The notes beneath the pieces are model-generated. The model saw only the letters and a program-made list of their open reading frames with translations, did not search any database and had not been told where the DNA came from. A DNA stretch of 64,000 nt from Streptomyces spiroverticillatus (lineage in GTDB: Bacteria > Actinomycetota > Actinomycetes > Streptomycetales > Streptomycetaceae): the NCBI GenBank assembly GCA_014650415.1, contig BMUX01000019.1, forward strand, positions 94,591 to 158,590, read 5' to 3'. Made by a program: the position numbers and the translations under genes. Of this stretch, positions 26,197 to 35,008 are shown piece after piece; positions within the stretch are counted from its first letter, which is position 1, and each line of letters starts with the position of its first letter.

Positions 26197-27699
26197 TCAG
26201 GGCCGTTCGGGTCCGAGGTCCACCCCCTGCCAGGCCGCTCGCGGCGGGCCGTCTGCGGTGGCCGCTCCCCAGATCCGCACCGCGTCGCCCTCCCCGCCCT
26301 CGTACGGCTTCCAGCCCGGGTCGCCGGTCGCCGCGAACCCGGCCCAGGCACTGACCAGTTGGGCGGCCAGCTCGTCGTCCTCGGCCGTCGGGGGGCCGCC
26401 GATGAGGAATTCCAGGGCGGGATCGTGGTGGTTGCCGAAGGCGAAGGGGATGTCCGCGCAGTGCCAGGCCCGCACCAGGGGCGTGCCGTCGGCGTCGGTG
26501 CGGCGGCGGGCGAAGCGGGAGAGGAAGGTGCGGCCCCCGGCGCGGACGTGGGCGTCGGCGACGCGGTGGGTGTACTCGCAGAAGGCCCGGTCGCCCAGGA
26601 GCGCGAGGTAGAGGTCGAGGACGGACGCGTCCGGCAGCCGGTCCCGGTAGGCGGCGACGAGGGAGGCGGGGAAGTCGAAGTCGGCGCAGAACTGCGCGAG
26701 TTGCGCCTCGGTGGTCACCTTCACGGTGCTGCCGACGGCGTCGAAGAGCCGGCTCTCCTCGGTGGTGTGGCAGACCAGCAGGTCCACTCCGGCGAGCGGG
26801 GCGGCGGCGTGCGCGGCGAGGGGGTCGGCGGGCAGGTCGGTGCCGTCGGCGACCGGACCGTACAGCACGGGGTCGTAGTGCCTGTGGCCCGTCCCGGCGT
26901 CCTGCTTCCAGGACCGCGCCACCCGGTCGGACGCGGCCACCAGCGCCTCGGGGGACGCCCCGAGCAGGCCCTTTGCCGTGGCCGGGACCCCGGCTTCGGC
27001 GGCGACCTCACGGGTGACGTGCCCGGCCAGCTCCGGCGAGAAGTACGGCCCGACCGCGCTGTGCGCGACGACCCTGCGGAACAGCCCGCGCGCCTCCTCC
27101 CGCAGCAGCAGGCTCGCCGCCGCCGTGGCCCCCGCGGACTGTCCGGCGACGGTGACGCGGTCGGGGTCGCCGCCGAAGGCCGCGATGTTCGCGGCGACCC
27201 AGCGCAGCGCGGCGAGCTGGTCGAGCAGGCCGCGGTTCTCCGGGAACCCGGGCACCTGCCCGAACCCCTCGAAGCCGAGCCGGTAGTTGAGCGTGACGAC
27301 CACCAGTCCGGCGCGGGCCAGGACCGTACCGTCGAAGTCGGGCTGGGCACAGGAGCCGAAGGTGTACGCGCCGCCGTGCAGCCACACGAGGACCGGGACG
27401 ACCGAACTTCCCTCTTGCGCCCAGATGTTGAGGGTGAGCACGTCCTCGTCGCCGGGCGACCAGGAGGGCGCTTCGGGCAGTTCGGCGGACTGCGGGGCGA
27501 CGGGACCGTACGCGGTGCAGTCGCGTACGCCGTCCCAGGGTGCGGGCGGCTGAGGGGCCCGGAAGCGGTGCGGGCCGAACGGCGGTGCGGCGTAAGGGAT
27601 TCCGAGGTGGGAGACGATGCCGGGGGCGGCCGTCGCTCCCCGGACGAGGCCCTCGCACACACGGATCGGAGCGGGGCGGGGGTGCGCGGGCTGCGGCAT
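26197..27699 (-). CDS. Type-B carboxylesterase
   Basis: A 500-residue alpha/beta hydrolase of the carboxylesterase/para-nitrobenzyl esterase family, hydrolysing carboxylic esters. The oxyanion-hole motif WLHGGAYTFGS is at residues 107-116, the nucleophile serine is S188 in AGQSAGA, and the C-terminal AWHCADIPFAFGNHHD segment supplies the catalytic histidine region typical of the family. EDVLTLNIW near residue 87 is the second family signature. The ATG at 27699 follows GAGGAG; the frame is open on the minus strand for another 1.7 kb, but that is an antisense shadow of the glycosyltransferase gene. No signal peptide is seen, so it is probably cytoplasmic. Natural substrate unknown. Confidence 0.93.
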   Translation of the reverse strand: MPQPAHPRPAPIRVCEGLVRGATAAPGIVSHLGIPYAAPPFGPHRFRAPQPPAPWDGVRDCTAYGPVAPQSAELPEAPSWSPGDEDVLTLNIWAQEGSSVVPVLVWLHGGAYTFGSCAQPDFDGTVLARAGLVVVTLNYRLGFEGFGQVPGFPENRGLLDQLAALRWVAANIAAFGGDPDRVTVAGQSAGATAAASLLLREEARGLFRRVVAHSAVGPYFSPELAGHVTREVAAEAGVPATAKGLLGASPEALVAASDRVARSWKQDAGTGHRHYDPVLYGPVADGTDLPADPLAAHAAAPLAGVDLLVCHTTEESRLFDAVGSTVKVTTEAQLAQFCADFDFPASLVAAYRDRLPDASVLDLYLALLGDRAFCEYTHRVADAHVRAGGRTFLSRFARRRTDADGTPLVRAWHCADIPFAFGNHHDPALEFLIGGPPTAEDDELAAQLVSAWAGFAATGDPGWKPYEGGEGDAVRIWGAATADGPPRAAWQGVDLGPERP

Positions 27700-27870
27700 G
27701 CGGGCGGGACTCCTCGGGGTGGGCGAGGGGCCACCGTAGCGGTCGCCCCGGCGGCGATCACGGGGTTTTCGGTCCCGGAGGGGGCCGCGGGACACCACGT
27801 ATCCGACTTGACCGATTCGTTGCGGTACGAGGTCTTCTGGCGGGGGCGTCGCGGCCGTAGGCTCCGGCCC

Positions 27871-29388
27871 GTGTACGACAAGGGTCAGACCCTCTTCGAG
27901 GCCCGGGCGCTCCACCCCTTCGCCACCGCTCCCGTCGCCGCCGTGTGCGTCGTCGCGGCGGGGCTCCTCACCGCCCTGTCGGGCCGGTACGGCTACCACC
28001 GTGACGAGCTGTACTTCCTGGTCGCCGGGGACCATCCGGACTGGGGGTACGTGGACCAGCCGCCCCTGACCCCGCTGCTGACCAGGGCGTTCAGTTCCGT
28101 CTTCGGGGACAGCCCGGCGGGGCTGCGGGTGGCGGGGACGCTGGCCTGCGTACTGCTGGTGCTGCTGGTGGCGGCGGTGGCGCGGGAGCTGGGCGGGGAC
28201 CGGCGGGCGCAGCTTCTTGCGGCGGTGCTCGCGGCGACGTCGACGTTCGTGCTGGCCGTGGGGCACATCGTGACCACGGCGACGTACGACCTGGTGGCGT
28301 GGCTGGCGATCGGCTGGCTGTTCCTGCGGCTGCTGCGCAGCGGCAACCCGCGCTGGTGGGCGCCGGTCGGGGCGGCCGTCGGGATCGGCATCCAGAACAA
28401 GTACCTGGTGGCGATGCTGGTCGCCGCCCTGCTCGGCGGGCTCGCGGTGGCCGGGCCCCGACGGCTGTTCCGCAGCGGCTGGCTGGGGGTGGGGGTGGCC
28501 CTCGCCGTGCTGATCGCCTGGCCCAATCTGTGGTGGCAGGAGCAGCACGGGTGGCCCCAGCTCACCGTCGCGGGCGGCATCGTGGCCGACGACGGCACCG
28601 AGAACCGGCTCCTGTTCGTACCGCAGCAACTGCTCTTCCTGTCGCCGTTGTACGTGCCGGTGTGCGTGGTGGGGTGGCTGCGGCTGTGGCGGGACGCGCG
28701 GGTGGGGTGGGCGCGGGCGGTGGCATGGGCGTATCCGCTGCTGTGCCTCCAGGTGATCGGCACGGGCGGCAAGCCGTACTACGCGCTGCCGCTGCTGCTC
28801 GTACTGCTGGCGGCGGGGTGCCCGCCGGCGGTGCGGTGGCTGGCGGGCGGGGCGCGCCGGGTGCGGCGGGGGCTGCTGGCCGGTGCGGTCGCCGTGACGG
28901 CGGCGATGAGCCTGGCGGTGGGGCTGCCGGTGCTGCCGGCGAACCAGGTGGAGTGGGTGAACGGGATCAACCCGGAGCAGGGCGAACAGGTGGGCTGGCC
29001 GCAGTTCGCCGACGCGGTGGCGGCGGGGTGGCAGCGGATACCGCCGGGCGAGCGGGCCCGGTCGGTGATCTTCACGCAGAACTACGGGCAGGCGGGTGCG
29101 CTCGTACGGTACGGGCCTGCGCGGGGGCTGCCCGCGCCGTACTCGGGGCACATGAGCTTCGCCGACTGGGGTCCACCGCCGGACAGCGCGACGGGGCGCG
29201 TGCTGGTGGTGCTGCAACGGGGCACCGAGGGCGGGACCGGGGGCTTCTTCCGCGGGTGCGAGGGGGTGGGGCGGGTGGACAACGGGGCGGGCGTCGCCAA
29301 CGAGGAGCAGGGCGCGACGGTGGAGCTGTGCGCGGGGACGGCGTCCCCCTGGTCCACGCTGTGGCCGCGACTGCGCCACTTCTACTGA
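27871..29388 (+). CDS. GT-C family glycosyltransferase (ArnT/PMT-like)
   Basis: A 505-residue membrane protein with about ten to twelve helices. The first loop has the YGYHRDELYFLVAGDHPDWGYVDQPPLTPLL segment (about residues 33-63), containing the D-E/D-x pair that is catalytic in GT-C enzymes using polyprenyl-phosphate sugars. QNKYLVAMLVAALLGG and TGGKPYYALPLLLVLLAAG are further family segments. The C-terminal 130 residues form an extracytoplasmic soluble domain. It is likely to add a sugar to a cell-surface lipid or protein. GTG 27871 is chosen as the start, without a strong ribosome-binding site. Its 3' end is duplicated (see 29371-29444). Confidence 0.85.
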   Translation: MYDKGQTLFEARALHPFATAPVAAVCVVAAGLLTALSGRYGYHRDELYFLVAGDHPDWGYVDQPPLTPLLTRAFSSVFGDSPAGLRVAGTLACVLLVLLVAAVARELGGDRRAQLLAAVLAATSTFVLAVGHIVTTATYDLVAWLAIGWLFLRLLRSGNPRWWAPVGAAVGIGIQNKYLVAMLVAALLGGLAVAGPRRLFRSGWLGVGVALAVLIAWPNLWWQEQHGWPQLTVAGGIVADDGTENRLLFVPQQLLFLSPLYVPVCVVGWLRLWRDARVGWARAVAWAYPLLCLQVIGTGGKPYYALPLLLVLLAAGCPPAVRWLAGGARRVRRGLLAGAVAVTAAMSLAVGLPVLPANQVEWVNGINPEQGEQVGWPQFADAVAAGWQRIPPGERARSVIFTQNYGQAGALVRYGPARGLPAPYSGHMSFADWGPPPDSATGRVLVVLQRGTEGGTGGFFRGCEGVGRVDNGAGVANEEQGATVELCAGTASPWSTLWPRLRHFY

Positions 29389-29444
29389 CCCGGCGGGGCC
29401 GTCGCGGCTGCGCCACTTCTACTGACCCGGCGGGGCCGTCGCCC
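29371..29444 (+). repeat. 37-bp tandem duplication over the gene end
   Basis: Bases 29371-29407 and 29408-29444 are identical over the first 35 positions. The unit contains the last five codons of the glycosyltransferase (L-R-H-F-Y), its TGA stop and 19 downstream bases, so a second non-functional gene end follows the first. Confidence 0.9.
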
Positions 29445-29449
29445 CGCCG
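29428..29449. terminator. Bidirectional terminator
   Basis: A perfect 9-bp stem (29428-29436 with 29441-29449) and CGTC loop lie between the converging glycosyltransferase and DUF1918 genes. The 5' arm lies in the second copy of the tandem duplication; the first copy lacks the pairing arm. Confidence 0.75.
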
Positions 29450-29456
29450 CTCGCGG

Positions 29457-29648
29457 CTACGTCCCCTCGCGGTGCCTCACCACCGTGTCCGGACCCGGCG
29501 ACATCACCGTCTCGTGCCCGTCCTCGAACCGCACCCGGTACGGCGGCAGCCCGTCCGCCCCGAGCACCTCCACGATCTCCGCGACCCGGTCCCGCTGCCC
29601 CACGATCCTGCCGTGCGTCAGTAACAGATCGCCCACGTTCGCCCGCAT
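29457..29648 (-). CDS. DUF1918 small protein
   Basis: A 63-residue protein matching DUF1918, a short SH3-like beta-barrel family of actinobacteria. The family pattern is clear: MRANVGDLLLTHGRIVGQ, then RVAEIVEVLGADGLPPYRVRFEDGHETVMSPGPDTVV. It is probably cytoplasmic and binds an unknown partner. The ATG at 29648 is preferred over GTG 29654 because GGAGG is nine bases upstream and homologues begin MRA. The next gene upstream on the same strand starts at 30703, so the DUF1918 gene may have its own promoter in the 68-base gap after the EamA stop. Confidence 0.9.
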   Translation of the reverse strand: MRANVGDLLLTHGRIVGQRDRVAEIVEVLGADGLPPYRVRFEDGHETVMSPGPDTVVRHREGT

Positions 29649-29716
29649 CGCCACTGACCTCCAGAGGTCGGCTCGGAAGCGCCAAGTTTAGTGCGGAGCA
29701 GAGGAGTTGACGCCTC

Positions 29717-30703
29717 TCAGGCCCGGACCCGCTGGGTGACCGCGATGCACACCAGCACCGCGACCGCCGCGACCGGCGCCGCCATCGGCAGCACCTCACC
29801 CAGCAGCAGCACCGACCACACCAGCGTCAACAGCGGCTGCGCGAGCTGGAGTTGGCTGGCCCGGGCGACCCCGATCTCCGCCATCCCCCGGTACCAGACC
29901 ACCAGGCCCAGGAACTGCGAGCCGATCGCCACCCACAGCAGCCCGGACAGGGCCTTGGCCGTCAGGTGCACCGGTTCCGCGGCGAGTGCGACGGCCGCCG
30001 TCGGCAGCGCCACCGGCAGGCACATCACCAGCGCCCACCCGATGACCTGCCAGCCCGGCATCACCCGGGCCAGCCGGCCGCCCTCGGTGTATCCGGCGGC
30101 GCACACCAGCAGCGCCCCGAAGAGGTAGAGGTCGGCGCCCGACAGCGCGCCCCCGCTCTGCTGCACGGTGAAGGTGATCACCACGGCCGCTCCGGCGAGC
30201 GCCGCCGCCCAGAAGGCGCGGGAGGGGCGGTGCCCGGTGCGTACGGCGGAGAAGACCGCGGTGGTCAGAGGCAGCAGGCCCACGACCACGGCCGCGTGGG
30301 CGGTCGTCGAGGTCCGCAGGGCGAGGGTGGTGAGCATCGGGAAGCCGAGGACGACCCCGATGCCGACGACGGCCAGGCCGCCCCAGTGCCACCGCTCCGG
30401 CACGGGCACGCGCAGGGCGAGCAGCGCGCCGCCCGCAACGAGGGCCGCGAGGACGCTCCGTACGGACACCAGCGTCCAGGGCCCGAAACCGTCGAGCCCC
30501 CAGGCGGTGGCGGGAAAGGTGAGCGAGAAGGCGACGACCCCGAGCGCGGCGAGCACGGTGCCGGTGCGGGCCGGACTCCCGCCGCCCACCGGGATCGGGG
30601 TGCGGTGTGCGCCGGCGAGCTCCCCCGGCGTGCGCCCCGAGTGCTTCGGTGAGCCGTCAACTGCTATCGCCTCACGGGCAGTAGCGCTATTGTCTGCGTT
30701 CAT
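29717..30703 (-). CDS. EamA/DMT family transporter
   Basis: A 328-residue integral membrane protein with ten helices arranged as two five-helix EamA repeats (about residues 45-185 and 190-325), the drug/metabolite transporter fold of RhaT/YdcZ-like exporters. Charged residues are confined to short loops, and the first 40 residues are soluble. Its ATG (30703) overlaps the divergent MocR ATG (30702), sharing the bases CATG, so both transcripts may be leaderless and share one control region. By this pairing it probably exports or imports an amine or amino compound sensed by the MocR protein. The substrate is not readable. Confidence 0.88.
   Translation of the reverse strand: MNADNSATAREAIAVDGSPKHSGRTPGELAGAHRTPIPVGGGSPARTGTVLAALGVVAFSLTFPATAWGLDGFGPWTLVSVRSVLAALVAGGALLALRVPVPERWHWGGLAVVGIGVVLGFPMLTTLALRTSTTAHAAVVVGLLPLTTAVFSAVRTGHRPSRAFWAAALAGAAVVITFTVQQSGGALSGADLYLFGALLVCAAGYTEGGRLARVMPGWQVIGWALVMCLPVALPTAAVALAAEPVHLTAKALSGLLWVAIGSQFLGLVVWYRGMAEIGVARASQLQLAQPLLTLVWSVLLLGEVLPMAAPVAAVAVLVCIAVTQRVRA
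30688..30703. promoter_or_regulatory. Overlapping divergent start region
   Basis: TATTGT (30688-30693) lies eight bases before the plus-strand ATG at 30702, a -10-like placement for a leaderless transcript. On the minus strand, TACGCT lies five bases before the ATG at 30703. No ribosome-binding site precedes either start. Confidence 0.5.
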
Positions 30704-32138
30704 GCACGAGCGTAGCAGCGTCTCTGAACTGGCATCAGCCCTTCGCACGGATCTTCACCGCTACTCCCCCGGTGGAAAGCTGCCGTCCAGCCGGGCCCTC
30801 GTCGAGCGGTACCGGGTCAGCCCGGTGACCGTCTCCCGGGCGCTCGCCCGGCTCGCCGCCGAGGGGCTCGTGGAGACCCGGCCCGGCGCGGGGGCGTTCC
30901 GGACGGCCGACCGGCGTACGGAGGCGCGGGCGCCCGGCGACACGTCCTGGCAGGAGGTCGCGCTCAGCGCCGAGGGGGCCACCGACCATGCGCCGCGTGC
31001 GGTCGACGCGACGGGTCTGCTGGTCACCCTGTCCGCGCCCGCCGTCGGAGTGATCGAGTTCAACGGGGGCTATCTGCACGCCTCCCTCCAGCCGGAGCAG
31101 GCCATGGCCGCCGCCCTCGCCCGCGCCGGGCGGCGGCCGGGGGCGTGGGGGCGGCCGCCCGTCGAGGGCGTCGACGAGCTGCGCGAATGGTTCGCGCGGG
31201 GCATCGGCGGGGCGATCGGCGCCGCCGACGTACTGATCGCGGCAGGCGGTCAGAGCGCGCTGACCACCACGCTGCGCGCCCTCGCGCCGCCCGGCTCGGC
31301 CGTGCTGGTCGAGTCGCCGACGTACCCCGGAATGCTCGCCATCGCGCGGGCGGCCGGGCTGCGGCCGGTACCGGTGCCGGTGGACGCGGACGGTGTACGT
31401 CCCGACCTCCTCGAAGCCGCCTTCCGGGCCACCGGGGCCCGGGTCTTCATCTGCCAGCCCCTCTTCCAGAACCCGACCGGCGCGGTGCTCTCCGACGCGC
31501 GCCGCCCGGAGGTCCTGCGCATCACGCGGGCGGCAGGGGCCTTCCTGGTGGAGGACGACTTCGTACGACGCCTGGTGCACGCGGACGCGGGACCGCTGCC
31601 CCGGCCGCTGGCCTCGGACGACCACGAGGGCGTCGTCGTGCACGTCTGCTCGCTGACGAAGGCGACCTCACCCAGCTTCCGGGTGTGCGGGCTGGCGGCG
31701 CGCGGCCCGGTGCTGGAGCGGCTGCGGTCCATCCAGGTCGTGGAGAACTTCTTCGTGCCGCGCCCCCTCCAGGAAGCGGCGGTCGAACTGGTCGGCTCCC
31801 CGGCCTGGCCGCGCCATCTGCGCACGGTGTCGGCGCAGCTGCGCGACCGCCGCGACACCCTGGTCTCCGCCCTGCGCCTGCACCTCCCCGAGCTGTCCCT
31901 CCCCCACATCCCCTCCGGCGGCTACCACCTGTGGCTGCGCCTGCCGGACGGGGTGGACGAGACCTCGATGGTGTCCGCCGCACTGCGCGCGGGGGTGGCC
32001 GTCGCACCGGGCCGCCCGTACTTCAGCGCGGAGCCGTCGGCGGCGCACATCCGGCTGAGCTTCGCGGCGGTGGCGAGCACGGCGGAACTCAACGAGGGCG
32101 TACGAAGACTGCGTACGGCCTGCGAATCCCTGGCCTGA
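30702..32138 (+). CDS. MocR family (GntR-aminotransferase) regulator
   Basis: A 478-residue chimeric regulator. Residues about 1-70 are a GntR winged helix (VSELASALRTDLHRYSPGGKLPSSRALVERYRVSPVTVSRALARLAAEGLVETRPGAG), and residues about 110-475 are an aminotransferase class I/II fold that binds PLP. The Schiff-base lysine is in VCSLTKATSPSFRVCGLAARG, preceded by ICQPLFQNPTGAVLS and FLVEDDFVRRL. Such proteins sense a PLP-reactive amine or vitamin B6 state. The linker between domains is short. It is divergent from, and likely regulates, the EamA transporter. Its stop is 7 bases from the converging barstar-like gene. Confidence 0.92.
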   Translation: MHERSSVSELASALRTDLHRYSPGGKLPSSRALVERYRVSPVTVSRALARLAAEGLVETRPGAGAFRTADRRTEARAPGDTSWQEVALSAEGATDHAPRAVDATGLLVTLSAPAVGVIEFNGGYLHASLQPEQAMAAALARAGRRPGAWGRPPVEGVDELREWFARGIGGAIGAADVLIAAGGQSALTTTLRALAPPGSAVLVESPTYPGMLAIARAAGLRPVPVPVDADGVRPDLLEAAFRATGARVFICQPLFQNPTGAVLSDARRPEVLRITRAAGAFLVEDDFVRRLVHADAGPLPRPLASDDHEGVVVHVCSLTKATSPSFRVCGLAARGPVLERLRSIQVVENFFVPRPLQEAAVELVGSPAWPRHLRTVSAQLRDRRDTLVSALRLHLPELSLPHIPSGGYHLWLRLPDGVDETSMVSAALRAGVAVAPGRPYFSAEPSAAHIRLSFAAVASTAELNEGVRRLRTACESLA

Positions 32139-32145
32139 CCGGGGC

Positions 32146-32532
32146 TCACTTCAGCCGCAGCTCGACGGAGTGCTCGCGGAAGACGTCGAGGGCGGAGTCG
32201 AAGTAGGCGACCAGGTGGGTGCGGGCGACCTCGGAGTCCTCCCACTCCAGGGTGAAGGGGGCGGTGGCGCCGAAGCCGCCGCGCAGGCAGTCGTTGAGGG
32301 CGTCGAGGTTGCCGCCGAAGTACCCGCCGGGCCCGTTGATCGCCTCCCCGAGGGCGAGGAAGAGGGCGGACCGGTCGGTGACGTGCTTGCCGTGGAGGGT
32401 GTAGGTGGTCCCGGCGGGGTCGTCGGCCCGGGGGAGCACTTCGGCGAAGTGTGCGTCCTGCACCTCGGCGAGCCGGGCCCGACGCGCTTCGGGATCGAGG
32501 GCGGTCCAGGGACGGGTGACGTGATCGCTCAT
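32146..32532 (-). CDS. Barstar family protein
   Basis: A 128-residue protein whose centre and C-terminus match barstar, the inhibitor of the ribonuclease barnase. ALFLALGEAINGPGGYFGGNLDALNDCLRGGFG (about residues 56-88) contains the NLDAL-x-D-C-L helix whose two aspartates plug the nuclease active site in barstar. The first 50 residues are an extension of polar helices absent in classical barstar. No barnase-like or other guanyl-specific ribonuclease is visible in this window, so the target is unknown. It lies 62 bases downstream of a secreted hydrolase gene on the same strand. Confidence 0.88.
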   Translation of the reverse strand: MSDHVTRPWTALDPEARRARLAEVQDAHFAEVLPRADDPAGTTYTLHGKHVTDRSALFLALGEAINGPGGYFGGNLDALNDCLRGGFGATAPFTLEWEDSEVARTHLVAYFDSALDVFREHSVELRLK

Positions 32533-32594
32533 GGCCGCATTCTGCGGCGCGACCGGGCGGGGCGCGCGGGCAGCGGCGACGGCTGCCCCCGCGA

Positions 32595-33812
32595 TCAGTA
32601 GTGGTCCGCCACCACCCTCCCCATCGCCCCGATCCGGTCCGCCCCCACCTCCCGCCCCGAGAAGAAGACGTGCCCCCGCACCTCCGGGAAGGTCCCGGCC
32701 AGCGTCAGGTGGCGCGACAGCTCCGCCGGGTCCTGCCACGCCGCCGGCTGCGCGGGGTCCCCCGCCTTGTACAGCGCCTCACCGACGTACAGGTCGACGC
32801 CACTGCCCCGCACCGCCCCCGCCCACCACTCCACCAGCTCCGCGTAGTCCGCCTGCCCGAACCCCACATTCCAGTACAACTGCGGGCAGACGTAGTCGAG
32901 CCACCCCTCCCGCACCCACTTCCGTGTGTCCGCGTACAGGTCGTCGTAGGTCCCCACCCCCGCCCGGGTCCGCGACCCCTCCGGATCCCGGTCGGCATTG
33001 CGCCACACCCCGAAAGGGCTGACCCCGAACCGCACCCCCGGCCGCACCTGCCGGATCCGCTCGCCCGTCTCCCGTACGAGCAGATCCGTCGTGTGGCGCC
33101 GCCAGTCCCCCACCGACGCGAAGCCGCCCCCGTACCGCGCGAAGGCGTCCGCGTCGTCGAAGGTCTCCCCCTCCACCGGATACGGGTAGAAGTAGTCGTC
33201 GAAGTGCACGGCGTCCACCGGGTACCGCCGCACCGCGTCCAGCATCGCGTCCTGCACGAAGCGGCGGACCTCCGGCAGCCCGGGGCGGTAGTAGAGCTTC
33301 CCGCCGTACGGGACCACCCACCCCGGGTGCACCCGCGCCGGATGGGACGGGACGAGCCGTGTGGGGTCTGTGTGATTCGCCACCCGGTACGGGTTGAACC
33401 AGGCGTGCAGCTCCAGCCCCCTGCGGTGGGCCTCCTCCACGGCCGTCCCCAGGGGGTCCCAGCCGGGGTCCTGCCCCTGCTTCCCGGTGAGGCACTCCGC
33501 CCACGGCTCGTGCGGCGAGGGCCACAGCGCGTCGGCGGTCGGCCGGACCTGGAAGATCACCGCGTTGAGCTTCCTGCGTACCGCCGTGTCCAGATGAACC
33601 AGCAGCTCAGCGCGCTGTTGATCAGCGGTGAGGCCCTTGCGGGACGGCCAGTCCCGGTTGGCGACGGAGGCCAGCCACATGCCCCGCATCTCCGTCCGCC
33701 GACGCGGCTGCCGGGGCGACCGCGGCCGGGCCGCGGAGCTTCCCGTCAGAGCCAGCGCACCGAGCACCCCGACCGCTCCGGCCACAAGCCGCCTTCGTGC
33801 GACATGTCCCAC
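32595..33812 (-). CDS. Secreted glycoside hydrolase-like protein (GHL10/DUF187 family)
   Basis: A 405-residue exported protein of the GHL10 (YngK-like, Pfam GHL10) family, a TIM-barrel hydrolase acting on an unknown, probably cell-wall-related glycan. The N-terminus (ARRRLVAGAVGVLGALALTGSSAA) is a signal peptide with adjacent arginines, possibly Tat. The family core is clear: EMRGMWLASVANRDWP, FQVRPTADALWPS, HAWFNPYRVAN, AVHFDDYFYPYP, and VCPQLYWNVGF. The start is GTG 33812, because GTGAGG lies about nine bases upstream; the frame runs on to 33914 without support. It is alone or co-transcribed with the barstar-like gene downstream. Confidence 0.88.
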   Translation of the reverse strand: MGHVARRRLVAGAVGVLGALALTGSSAARPRSPRQPRRRTEMRGMWLASVANRDWPSRKGLTADQQRAELLVHLDTAVRRKLNAVIFQVRPTADALWPSPHEPWAECLTGKQGQDPGWDPLGTAVEEAHRRGLELHAWFNPYRVANHTDPTRLVPSHPARVHPGWVVPYGGKLYYRPGLPEVRRFVQDAMLDAVRRYPVDAVHFDDYFYPYPVEGETFDDADAFARYGGGFASVGDWRRHTTDLLVRETGERIRQVRPGVRFGVSPFGVWRNADRDPEGSRTRAGVGTYDDLYADTRKWVREGWLDYVCPQLYWNVGFGQADYAELVEWWAGAVRGSGVDLYVGEALYKAGDPAQPAAWQDPAELSRHLTLAGTFPEVRGHVFFSGREVGADRIGAMGRVVADHY

Positions 33813-33994
33813 AAAACAACACCTCACCGCTCCGGTACGGACCCGCTGTCCGGCACAGCATGCCCGCCCTCCCGCCCTGAACCCGTCAGGCGCGGAGTAA
33901 CGTCGGGGGTTCACGGCGGGCCCCCGGAGACACCGGCAGGGCCCCCGGACCCAAGAGCGCGACCAGAGCGTGACCGTAGAGCGAAAGGCACGAT

Positions 33995-34855
33995 GTGACC
34001 GACATCGAACGCGTCGGAGTGGTGGGCTGCGGCCAGATGGGCGCCGGCATCGCGGAGGTGTGCGCCCGCAGCGGCCTTGAGGTCAAGGTCGCCGAGACCA
34101 CGGGCGAGGCCCTGGAGATCGGCCGTACCCGCCTCTACAACTCCCTCTCGAAGGCCGCCGAGCGCGGCAAGATCTCCGAGGAGGAGCGCGACGCGGCGCT
34201 GGGGCGCCTGAGCTTCACCACCGACCTCGGCGAGTTCGCCGACCGCGACCTCGTGATCGAGGCCGTCGTGGAGAACGAGCAGGTCAAGACGGAGATCTTC
34301 CAGGTCCTGGACCAGGTGGTGACCCGCCCGGACGCGATCCTGGCGTCCAACACCTCCTCCATCCCGCTGGTGAAGCTGGCCGTCGCCACCTCCCGGCCGG
34401 ACGCCGTCATCGGCATCCACTTCTTCAACCCGGCCCCCGTGCAGAAGCTCGTCGAGCTGATCCCGGCCCTCACCACCTCCGAGGGCACGATCAGCCGGGC
34501 GCACGCCATGGTGGAGAAGATCCTCGGCAAGCACGCCATCCGCGCCCAGGACCGCTCGGGCTTCGTGGTGAACGCGCTGCTGATCCCGTACCTGCTCTCC
34601 GCGATCCGGATGTTCGAGTCGGGCATCGCGTCCCGCGAGGACATCGACAACGGCATGGAGCTGGGCTGCGCCCACCCGATGGGCCCGCTGAAGCTGGCGG
34701 ACCTGATCGGTCTGGACACGGTCGCCTCGGTGGCGGACTCGATGTACGCCGAGTTCAAGGAGCCGCTGTACGCGGCCCCGCCGCTGCTCCAGCGGATGGT
34801 CGACGCGGGCCGCCTCGGCCGCAAGACGGGCTCGGGCTTCTACCCGTACGGCTAG
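33995..34855 (+). CDS. 3-hydroxybutyryl-CoA dehydrogenase
   Basis: A 286-residue NAD(P)-dependent enzyme that interconverts 3-hydroxyacyl-CoA and acetoacetyl-CoA in fatty acid or butyrate metabolism. The Rossmann motif GVVGCGQMGAGIA is at residues 8-20. The catalytic HFFNPAPVQKLVEL segment (about 148-161) and SGFVVNALLIPYL (about 189-201) are the family signature. The C-terminal dimerisation domain ends DAGRLGRKTGSGFYPYG as in most actinobacterial homologues. The start is GTG 33995, with AAAGG about 11 bases upstream. No other beta-oxidation gene is adjacent. Confidence 0.95.
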   Translation: MTDIERVGVVGCGQMGAGIAEVCARSGLEVKVAETTGEALEIGRTRLYNSLSKAAERGKISEEERDAALGRLSFTTDLGEFADRDLVIEAVVENEQVKTEIFQVLDQVVTRPDAILASNTSSIPLVKLAVATSRPDAVIGIHFFNPAPVQKLVELIPALTTSEGTISRAHAMVEKILGKHAIRAQDRSGFVVNALLIPYLLSAIRMFESGIASREDIDNGMELGCAHPMGPLKLADLIGLDTVASVADSMYAEFKEPLYAAPPLLQRMVDAGRLGRKTGSGFYPYG

Positions 34856-35008
34856 ATCCACCGGATCCGTACGGCTGATCCCCGCCTCGTACACAGCGTG
34901 ACCGACGCCCCCCGCACTCCTGATTCGCACGGAGTGTGCGGGGGCGCGCGCGGTGTGCGGGGTGTGCTCGCATATGCCCCGAACACACGCTCCCGCCCTG
35001 CACACAAA

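Noticed and set aside
26197..29379. A 1060-codon open frame on the minus strand through the esterase and glycosyltransferase region
   Set aside because: Only the part up to 27699 encodes the esterase. The rest is low-complexity Arg/Pro/His sequence antisense to the glycosyltransferase gene, as expected from high GC third positions.
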